A DNA stretch of 64,000 nt from Acidobacteriaceae bacterium KBS 89 (GTDB taxonomy: Bacteria > Acidobacteriota > Terriglobia > Terriglobales > Acidobacteriaceae): NCBI GenBank assembly GCA_000381605.1, contig KB906755.1, positions 1,054,001-1,118,000 on the forward strand. The letters run 5' to 3'. The notes below the pieces were generated by a model that did not search any database, was not told where the DNA came from, and saw only the letters and a list, made by a program, of their open reading frames with translations. Position numbers and translations under genes: made by a program. Below are positions 57,606 through 64,000 of the stretch, in pieces. Position 1 is the stretch's first letter. The number at the start of each line of letters is the position of its first letter.

Positions 57606-60600
57606 TCAGAAGAAGAATCGTCCGCCGAGTTGCAGCTGTCTTCCGTTGTTGGTTGTGCTGCTGATGACGCCGGCCGAGCCCGTTGACAGGGAAATGCCGG
57701 GGTTGCCGAAATTGGCGTGGTTGAGGGCGTTGAAGGCATCCATCCGAATCTGGAACTGGTAGCGCTCAGCCCACAGATTGAACGTCTTACCCACGGAAAG
57801 ATCGAAGAGAATCTGACCGGGTCCGACGACACTGTTTCTCTGCATGTTGCCGAACGTTCCGTTTGCTGGAATCGAGAAGCCAGCTCCAGGCACAATGGCC
57901 GTCGCCGTGCTGTACGTCGGATTGAACCACTGCTGGAGTGTATGCGGTGTTCTGATTGGGATCCCGGTTGAATTCGGATACAGGTTACCGGACGTATAGG
58001 ACTGGGCAAGTGTGCTTGGCACCGTGATCGTGATTGGGTTGCCACTCTGCAGCACGTAGGTTGAAGAGAGACGCCAGCCGCCAATTGCCAAGTCAGCGAA
58101 TCTGTTCTGGTTCAGGAACCGCTGGCCATGGCCAAACGGCAGGAGGTAGATCGCACTTCCTTTGAACGCGTTTCGGGTATCGAAGTTCGATGGCCCGTAG
58201 TTCGCATGCGGATCGTAGGCATTCTGGTACGTCTGTGTACCGCCGCGACTTCCCCATGCCGATGAGTCCCACTCGTCGAGGAACTTAGACCAGACGTAGC
58301 TGGCGGCGAACGAGACGTTATTTGTCAGACGGCGCTGGAAGGTGGTTTGCAGTGAGTTGTAGTTTGCCTCCGCATTGTTAGTGCTGCCAGTGATGTTGTT
58401 GAATTGCGGAAAGGGCCGGAACTGTTGGTCAACAAGTGCCAGCTTGCCCACGGGGACCTGGTTGGTGTCCACGTTGAAGTTGAGATTCATCGATTTGCTG
58501 CCGACATAGGCGAGAGTCCACACCATATCGGTGCCGATCTGCTTCTCGAGTGAGATGTTGTACTGCTGGATCTTGGCTACCGGGGTCTGCTGCTGGTTGT
58601 AGTTGACTCCCTGACCATTGAAGGCCGAGTTCGACGTGCTCGCCGCAGTGTAGGGTAATTGGGGGTTTGGTCCGGTAAGCGAGCCGATCGGGGTAACTCC
58701 GTTTGTCGTATCGGTGAGAGATCCCCTCGATCCAAACGCCCCTCCCTCGCCGCTGCCATAGGTGTCGAGGCTCCACAGATACGCATAGAGCCCATACCCT
58801 CCGCGAATTACCGTACCAGGACGAAACTGGTAGGCGAAGCCGACGCGGGGTAGGAACGTGTCGTAGACGTTGTTTTGAAGCTGGTGACGTCCGTTGGCAC
58901 CGGTGGACGCATACCACATCGCGCCTAATGTTCCCGTAGCCGTGTTGGTAACGCGCGGATCAAAAATGGCTTGGTTATTCTTTGCGTCGGACCAGCCCTC
59001 CATGATCTGGTACCGAAGACCGAGGTTAACGGTCAGGTTGGCGGCCAGTTTCCAGTCGTCCTGAACGAACATCTGTGGCGCCTTCTGGCGTCCCGCGAAC
59101 TCTGGAGTCTGCTGTGCATTCCAATTCTGCATAGTGCCCAAAAGGAAGTCGGCGTAAGCGTTGCCTGAAGCGGCCACCTGCTTGGTCTGAACGCAGTAGG
59201 TGCACTGTGTGTAGGTGCCGGTGAAGCCGGTCGTCGCTCCAACTACGTTACCCCAGGCAGTCGAGTTGTCCTGGAAGATCAGGTACTCGCCGCCGAAGTG
59301 CAATACATGCTTGCCGCGAATCAAGGTCACAACATCCGAGGGATCAAAGTTATGTTCCTTGTACGTAGCAGTAGTTCCCGGGGTTAGTCCCTGGTAGCTG
59401 GTGATATTGACGACCGGGAAGATATCCGCCTTCGAGAATTGCAGCCCGAGTTTGGCCGGAAACCCCTGGCCCGCGCTCTGGGTGACAAAGAAATTCATCT
59501 GATTGGTGTAGCCCATCCGCAGTTCGTTGATGGCGCGGGGGCTGATATTCCATACATCGGTGATCTGTGCGTTGTAGCTAGAGACATCGCCTACGTAGCA
59601 GTTAATGGGACAACCGAGCGAGCCCGGATAGGTGGCCGGATTATCGCGTTCCGTTACAGAGGCCGTCAGGCGGTTGTTCGGGGTAAATTGGTAGTCGAAG
59701 CGGCCGAAGTATTTCTTGAAAGGTTGCGAGCCACGAATCGAATAGTAGTAGTTATTGCTCGTAATGCCAGTAGTTGCATTCGTTACGCCGGCCACGTTCG
59801 GTAACGGGTAGAACGCCTGAATATTGGCCGCGACCGGATTGATCGCTGGAAGCTTATTACCAGGGAACTGCGTTCGGTTGATGTACGATTTGCCGTCGGT
59901 TCCAACGGCGGATGTAGCCGTAGCCGGATTGTAGATAGGTGCCATGCCGGAGAAGTCTCCGTTACGCATCGCGACTGTGGGCACTGTATTGAAGCCGACC
60001 GACGCATTTAGATTGATGACCTGATCGTAGTTGAAGTAGAAGAACGCCTTATCGTGGATGACTGGGCCGCTGACCGATCCGCCGAAGTTGTGGAAGCGTG
60101 TGTACGGCGCGCTGGTCTGGAAATAACTGCGGGCATTGAAAAAGTCGTTCTGCGCGTACTCATACAACGACCCGTGCCACTTGTTCGAGCCTCCCTTGCT
60201 GATCTGGTTGAAGGCCGCGCCGCCGATGCCGTACTGAGCAGAGAAGGCCGAGGTACTGATCTGCACCTCCTGTACGGTTTCAAACACGGAGACGTCCGCG
60301 TTCCCAGAGTGCGACAGCGCGGAGGAAGCTCCATCATTGAGGATCGCGTTGTATGGCAGATTTCCATTAACCGATAGCGCTTGGCCGGTAGCGCCGGTAT
60401 AAGAGGTCGTGCCGGTTGCGCCGGGGATCAATTTGACGAAGTTCTGCCAGTCCTGGCCTTGGTTGGGGAGGTTCTGCATCTCTTTGGAGACAAGCGTGGT
60501 TGATTGTTCGCCTGTTTCGGTCTTTAGCAACGGAACGTCGGTGTTCACCACGATCTCCTGGCTAAGACCGCCAATCTTTAGTTCGCCGTTGATCTCGATC

Positions 60601-60908
60601 GTTCCTACACTCAGCGTGACGGAAGACCGGACAAATTGGCTGAACCCGGTTTTGGCGAAGGTAATCTTGTAGGTCCCGGTGACGATCGGACCAGTGTCAT
60701 AGAGGCCGGAGGCATTTGTCTTGAACTCTCTCGCGATGCCTTTTTCAATATCCAGAACCGTGACGGTGACATCGGGAACAACCGCACCTGTAGCGTCCGT
60801 AACCACTCCACGAATATCCGCGGAGTTTGTATTTTGAGCCCGCAGCATGGGACTAAACATCACCACCGCTAACGTAATCAACGAAATCGTCGACCGTAAC
60901 CACTTCAT
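57606..60908 (-). CDS. TonB-dependent receptor 3 with carboxypeptidase-regulatory-like domain
   Basis: From the ATG at 60908, with GGGGAGG 5 bases upstream, the protein has 1100 residues. Signal peptide about 5-24, carboxypeptidase-regulatory-like domain about 28-105 (R-G-V-V-T-D-A-T-G-A-V-V-P-D-V), plug about 115-245 (L-P-N-Q-G-Q-D-W-Q-N-F), and a barrel ending L-G-G-R-F-F-F. It is the first gene before the TPR/CRTAC1 pair and is followed at once by a strong terminator. A GntR-type dyad lies about 200 bases upstream. With the adjacent GH55 and GH30 genes a carbohydrate ligand is plausible but not shown. Confidence 0.9.
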   Translation of the reverse strand: MKWLRSTISLITLAVVMFSPMLRAQNTNSADIRGVVTDATGAVVPDVTVTVLDIEKGIAREFKTNASGLYDTGPIVTGTYKITFAKTGFSQFVRSSVTLSVGTIEINGELKIGGLSQEIVVNTDVPLLKTETGEQSTTLVSKEMQNLPNQGQDWQNFVKLIPGATGTTSYTGATGQALSVNGNLPYNAILNDGASSALSHSGNADVSVFETVQEVQISTSAFSAQYGIGGAAFNQISKGGSNKWHGSLYEYAQNDFFNARSYFQTSAPYTRFHNFGGSVSGPVIHDKAFFYFNYDQVINLNASVGFNTVPTVAMRNGDFSGMAPIYNPATATSAVGTDGKSYINRTQFPGNKLPAINPVAANIQAFYPLPNVAGVTNATTGITSNNYYYSIRGSQPFKKYFGRFDYQFTPNNRLTASVTERDNPATYPGSLGCPINCYVGDVSSYNAQITDVWNISPRAINELRMGYTNQMNFFVTQSAGQGFPAKLGLQFSKADIFPVVNITSYQGLTPGTTATYKEHNFDPSDVVTLIRGKHVLHFGGEYLIFQDNSTAWGNVVGATTGFTGTYTQCTYCVQTKQVAASGNAYADFLLGTMQNWNAQQTPEFAGRQKAPQMFVQDDWKLAANLTVNLGLRYQIMEGWSDAKNNQAIFDPRVTNTATGTLGAMWYASTGANGRHQLQNNVYDTFLPRVGFAYQFRPGTVIRGGYGLYAYLWSLDTYGSGEGGAFGSRGSLTDTTNGVTPIGSLTGPNPQLPYTAASTSNSAFNGQGVNYNQQQTPVAKIQQYNISLEKQIGTDMVWTLAYVGSKSMNLNFNVDTNQVPVGKLALVDQQFRPFPQFNNITGSTNNAEANYNSLQTTFQRRLTNNVSFAASYVWSKFLDEWDSSAWGSRGGTQTYQNAYDPHANYGPSNFDTRNAFKGSAIYLLPFGHGQRFLNQNRFADLAIGGWRLSSTYVLQSGNPITITVPSTLAQSYTSGNLYPNSTGIPIRTPHTLQQWFNPTYSTATAIVPGAGFSIPANGTFGNMQRNSVVGPGQILFDLSVGKTFNLWAERYQFQIRMDAFNALNHANFGNPGISLSTGSAGVISSTTNNGRQLQLGGRFFF

Positions 60909-61458
60909 AAAGCCTCCCCAAAAAGGTGTTCCTTGCCAAGTCGAGCGCACGACAAAATTCTCTGAGTTAAGCGTTTGTCTTTGAGCTCGTTAGGAATCGG
61001 AACCTATTCAAGACCTCCCTATTGAAACCTGTCAAGTGTTTTCTTTTATCTGGAACTGACCGAGGTTCCTCAAGATAACCGTTTGCCTTGCGGCAATGCG
61101 CTATGGATGCACTGGTCTTACCACTGGTCCAGTACGACTGATAAGTGGGTTGAAGTGAAGTCACCTCAGAGGTAACGCGCCGCTCCAGCGGTCGCCCTCA
61201 CAGCCAAAGACTTTCTCTGGCACGACCGCCCGCTGCAACCGAGAGGTATCAATTTGCCACCGCACAGCGGCCCGATAAGTACAAGCGATCGGATGTCTTG
61301 GCGCAGTGGAAGCAGATCGTTTTGATTGCGGAAACGGGATCCTGCTCTTGATGCAAAAGAGGCTAGCTTTGGGGTTCATTCGTCCAGAGCCAATCGTGGA
61401 ACAGGAATCCTAACCGCCTTGACACAGGAGCCGGTGAAGTTGGGCAGGCTCGATACCA
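60909..61458. other. Intergenic region upstream of TonB receptor 3
   Basis: This 550-base gap contains, near the receptor, a minus-strand TTGACA at 61035-61030 without a good -10, and the palindromes at 61111-61133. A short frame at about 61200-61340 reads as an unrecognised polypeptide; I do not call a gene. Confidence 0.4.
61111..61133. promoter_or_regulatory. Candidate GntR-type operator
   Basis: TGGT-CTT-ACCA (61113-61123) is a perfect dyad of the GntR/FadR half-site type, and ACTGG-T-CCAGT (61123-61133) is a second perfect palindrome touching it. The pair lies about 205 bases upstream of the receptor start. No GntR gene is in the window, so the regulator would be elsewhere. Confidence 0.45.
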
Positions 61459-62547
61459 CTATTCGATGGACCGTAGCAGCCGATCCATTCTTTCTTCCTG
61501 CTGCTCGATGGATTCAAGCAGCGCGAACTGCGTCCGGCAGCGATCAAGGTTGTGTTCGTCACGATGCACCTTGTAATACGGATCGCCGGCCAAATAGTCC
61601 GTCAGGAACCGAATGCCCTGCTCGAACGTTATCAATTTGCCCGAGAGGACAAGATGTTGCCTCTCCGCTTTCGTCAAAAAACTACCGGCCGAATCCAGAT
61701 AACCGCGCACGAGTGCCTCGAACATTGAGAACTGCATCGTCACTTTGGACAGATCTCGTTCGTCTTCCCTCGCCGAGCTTGTTGTCGTGCGCACCAAATC
61801 GCCGAAATCGTAAAGCGCCAATCCAGACATGACGGTGTCAAGGTCAACGACGCAGATGCCTTCGCCGGTGACGTCATCGAGCATGACATTGTTAAGCTTG
61901 CTGTCATTGTGTGTGATGCGTTCCGGCAAGTCTGCATCCAGCAGGACATCCGCGATCGACTTTCGCGCGAAAGCAAAGTCAATTTCCGGTTTTGCTTTGA
62001 TTGTGCGCCTTGCCACATCCAAGTCGAGTGCCTGCTCCAACGCCGCAAAACGCTTTGGCGTATGGTGGAAGTCCGCGATGGTATCGTGCAATCGCGGCGA
62101 TGGCAGGTCTACGAGGAGTTTTTGAAATCGTCCGAAGGCCTTGGCAGCCTGAAACGCCTGCTTCGCAGACTCGACGGAGTCATAAGTGCGTGCCTTCTCG
62201 ATAAAACGATACGCACGCCAAAAATTGCCATCCGCGTCCAAGTGCCAGACCTTCTCGTCACGCGCCGAAATTAACGTGAGCACAAGTCGGTTACAGTCCG
62301 GTTCACCCGACACCTTCGCGGCAAGGTGCGACGTCACCCGCTGGATGTTTTCCATGACAGCAACGGGGTTCTTGAAGATGCTTTGATTGATGCGCTGCAG
62401 CATGTAACGCACAGGCTCGCCCGCCTGATGGAACGTGACGCAATACGAATCGTTGATGTGGCCACTACCGAAGGGCTTAGCGCCGAAGAATTGCCCGTCG
62501 ATTTGAAATCGGCGAGCGATCGCGGCGATGTCGTGCACTTTACTCAT
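61459..62547 (-). CDS. nahK: N-acetylhexosamine 1-kinase-like aminoglycoside-phosphotransferase family protein
   Basis: From the ATG at 62547, whose ATGA overlaps the previous stop by 4 bases, the protein has 362 residues. The kinase core has F-G-S-G-H-I-N-D-S-Y (26-35), M-L-Q-R-I-N (49-54), the catalytic loop T-H-N-D-S-K-L-N-N (212-220, Asp215) and the metal motif V-V-D-L-D-T (233-238), the typical NahK variant of the APH fold. NahK phosphorylates N-acetylgalactosamine or N-acetylglucosamine at C1 for lacto-/galacto-N-biose use. The adjacent nucleotidyltransferase and glycosidase-like gene agree with this. The name rests on motifs, not a test. Confidence 0.85.
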   Translation of the reverse strand: MSKVHDIAAIARRFQIDGQFFGAKPFGSGHINDSYCVTFHQAGEPVRYMLQRINQSIFKNPVAVMENIQRVTSHLAAKVSGEPDCNRLVLTLISARDEKVWHLDADGNFWRAYRFIEKARTYDSVESAKQAFQAAKAFGRFQKLLVDLPSPRLHDTIADFHHTPKRFAALEQALDLDVARRTIKAKPEIDFAFARKSIADVLLDADLPERITHNDSKLNNVMLDDVTGEGICVVDLDTVMSGLALYDFGDLVRTTTSSAREDERDLSKVTMQFSMFEALVRGYLDSAGSFLTKAERQHLVLSGKLITFEQGIRFLTDYLAGDPYYKVHRDEHNLDRCRTQFALLESIEQQEERMDRLLRSIE

Positions 62548-63452
62548 GACCAAAGGCTCTTCGGATAAGTACCGTTGCCGATAAGTCGCTGTATGTTTTC
62601 GGCGATGCGCGGGCGGTCCGCGCGGTAGGTGATGCCACCCCATGAATCCTTCGTGCGCAAAACCTTTACCCGCGCCTGTCCAGCAACGACCAGGTCATTC
62701 ACCATGCTCGGCAGATAGCTTTCTGACTGCATATCCGAGACACTTCGTTCAAGAAATTTGTGAAACTGTTCTCCCAGTTGCCCAAAGACCCGGGGAGTAA
62801 AGCCCCACATGTTCATTGAAGCCACTTCGTTCCCTGTCAGTCGGGTCATCTGACCTGCCATGTCAGTGTTCCTGGCATACGCGCCATCACGTTCGACGTT
62901 TGTCAATTCAACGACACTCTCGAGGAAGTCGTCGTCGTTGACCTGACACACACCGCGTGACACCGGGCCGAAATCGGAGAGCGTATTGCGCAGAACAAAC
63001 CCGACCATTGCATAGTCCGTAGTTCCGGCTTGAAGATGTTGCGCTAATGCGCGATAACCCTCCGATCCGTAAAAATCGTCGGCGTTAATTACAGCAAAGG
63101 GCTCGTTGATTGCGCCCGCGGCCATCAGAATTGCGTGCATCGTACCCCATGGCTTGGTCCGGCCAGCGGGAACGGAAAATCCCGGCGGGAGTTTGTCGAG
63201 TTCCTGATAGACGTATTCGACTGGCATGCGCTTCTCAAAGCGCGCACCGACAGCCTTTTTGAACCGCAGCTCAATGTCTTTACGGATGACGAAGACGAGT
63301 TTGCCGAACCCGGCGCGAAGGGCGTCGTAGATTGAATAATCCATGATGGTTTCACCACCGGGGCCCACCGGGTCAATCTGTTTGAGGCCACCGTAGCGGT
63401 TGCCCATGCCGGCGGCTAGAACGAGCAGAGTTGGAGAGGCCATCGGTTTCAT
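62544..63452 (-). CDS. Sugar nucleotidyltransferase family protein
   Basis: From the ATG at 63452 (302 residues; ATG at 63443 is also possible and neither has a strong ribosome site). The N-terminal GT-A fold motif is L-A-A-G-M-G-N-R-Y-G-G (12-22), with K-Q and a later N-A-D-D-F-Y-G (123-129) that holds the metal-binding acidic pair. The family transfers NMP to a sugar 1-phosphate; the specific sugar is not readable. It sits between a glycosidase-like gene (16-base gap) and the NahK-like kinase (4-base overlap), so it probably activates the hexosamine 1-phosphate made by the kinase. Confidence 0.82.
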   Translation of the reverse strand: MKPMASPTLLVLAAGMGNRYGGLKQIDPVGPGGETIMDYSIYDALRAGFGKLVFVIRKDIELRFKKAVGARFEKRMPVEYVYQELDKLPPGFSVPAGRTKPWGTMHAILMAAGAINEPFAVINADDFYGSEGYRALAQHLQAGTTDYAMVGFVLRNTLSDFGPVSRGVCQVNDDDFLESVVELTNVERDGAYARNTDMAGQMTRLTGNEVASMNMWGFTPRVFGQLGEQFHKFLERSVSDMQSESYLPSMVNDLVVAGQARVKVLRTKDSWGGITYRADRPRIAENIQRLIGNGTYPKSLWS

Positions 63453-63468
63453 TAGATCAGCTGAAAGC

Positions 63469-64000
63469 TTATTGAGGCACGATGTCGAGTGTGAGCACCT
63501 CGAAAGGGGCGAGGTGAAAGTCATGACGCTCTTGAGCACGAAGTAAGAGAGCGCGGCCGCTTGCATCCTCTCTCCATGGGCTCTTTGCGGAGTACGCCTG
63601 CGCGGCTCCCGGCGGCAGTTCGAATGCATCCTGCAGCCTGACGCGAATCGTCTTCGCCTGGTCGCTCGGGTTGCGCAGTACGAGGATGCCTTTTCGTGGC
63701 GTCCAGGATGCCCACCCATACACCTCGAGCCACGTGGGATCGCCTCCAATCCAATGCGTATCTTTCAAGACCTCGGCGTTGGCGCGTGCCCACTTCGCCG
63801 CCTCGGCAAGGTCGTCCCAATTGGCGTGAGTCAGCAAGGACGGGGTTATGTACATCTCTTGAAGTTGCGTTCCTGTGCCGAAGTATGACCGGATCTCATT
63901 GCGAAAATCGTTTCCAGGATCGTTGTCCAGCTGCTTGCGATACTTCGCATAGATCATGCCGTGGAGCATGAGAGAGTTGAGCGGGAACAGCGGACCATTC
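63469..64000 (-). CDS. Large glycosidase-like protein, C-terminal part (runs off window)
   Basis: The frame stays open to the last base, so the 5' part lies beyond the window; the visible segment is about 177 residues. It begins N-G-P-L-F-P-L-N-S-L-M-L-H-G-M-I-Y-A, continues T-Q-L-Q-E-M-Y-I-T-P-S-L-L and W-D-D-L-A-E-A-A-K-W-A-R, and ends in a beta-sandwich (L-R-N-P-S-D-Q-A-K-T-I-R-V, F-H-L-A-P-F-E-V-L-T-L-D). This resembles the end of large secreted proteins often annotated enterotoxin or alpha-galactosaminidase-like. With NahK beside it a role in mucin-type or N-acetylhexosamine glycan release is likely. Confidence 0.65.
   Translation of the reverse strand, partial: NGPLFPLNSLMLHGMIYAKYRKQLDNDPGNDFRNEIRSYFGTGTQLQEMYITPSLLTHANWDDLAEAAKWARANAEVLKDTHWIGGDPTWLEVYGWASWTPRKGILVLRNPSDQAKTIRVRLQDAFELPPGAAQAYSAKSPWREDASGRALLLRAQERHDFHLAPFEVLTLDIVPQ

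Noticed and set aside
61161-61379. Possible small gene or transposase remnant upstream of receptor 3
   Set aside because: A few readable frames exist, but none matches a family I know or has a ribosome site.
61326-61832. Plus-strand frame opposite NahK
   Set aside because: Mostly antisense to the kinase; product is Arg/Ser/Pro-rich with no domain.
1-64000. tRNA, rRNA and integrase/transposase genes
   Set aside because: I looked for T-loop patterns, rRNA-like stretches and DDE or tyrosine-recombinase motifs and saw none that hold up; a tRNAscan or HMM search would be decisive.

Overview
The window looks like chromosome of a soil Acidobacteriota, most likely family Acidobacteriaceae (Granulicella/Edaphobacter/Terriglobus-like). 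This is inferred from three long TonB-dependent receptors with an N-terminal carboxypeptidase-regulatory-like domain, the Tat-exported oxidases, CRTAC1-type FG-GAP proteins, ABC-substrate-binding sensor kinases, GC-rich DNA with strongly C-ending codons, and several families of short intergenic palindromes. No rRNA, tRNA, CRISPR array, intact insertion sequence or phage gene was recognised.

Layout. 1-0.1 kb: end of a VOC/glyoxalase gene. 0.6-11.9 kb: a type IV pilus / type II secretion assembly locus on the minus strand (PilC, then after four unrelated genes GspE/PilB, PilM, PilN, PilO, a PilP-like protein and a pseudopilin with an unusual tail). 12-17 kb: a membrane SpoIIE-type phosphatase and a divergent TetR/EmrB efflux pair. 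17-21 kb: ErpA, two small membrane proteins, 6-phosphogluconate dehydrogenase. 20.4-22.5 kb: a Tat-exported flavin amine oxidase with an exported RidA. 22.8-25.5 kb: a two-gene membrane/periplasmic module rich in His and Met motifs, probably copper-related; I rate it the best candidate for an undescribed system. 26-29.7 kb: TonB receptor 1. 30-43.7 kb: a looser, less GC-biased region with a sensor kinase, two response regulators, a patatin/beta-barrel (type Vd-like) protein, DUF481 and DUF2490 outer-membrane proteins and a K+-channel-like protein. 44-50.7 kb: TonB receptor 2, M28 peptidase and a second Tat amine oxidase in one transcription unit. 51-61 kb: glycan genes (GH30 remnant, GH55-like double beta-helix protein) facing a TonB receptor 3 / TPR / CRTAC1 group. 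61.4-64 kb: N-acetylhexosamine 1-kinase, a nucleotidyltransferase and the end of a large glycosidase-like gene that runs off the window.

How the genes may work together. The two amine-oxidase loci suggest envelope-level peptide and amino-acid catabolism: a receptor and peptidase supply amino acids or amines, the oxidase makes imines, and RidA could remove them. The right end suggests scavenging of glucans and amino-sugar glycans. The pilus genes form a compact overlapping operon whose prepilin and secretin partners are not all inside the window.
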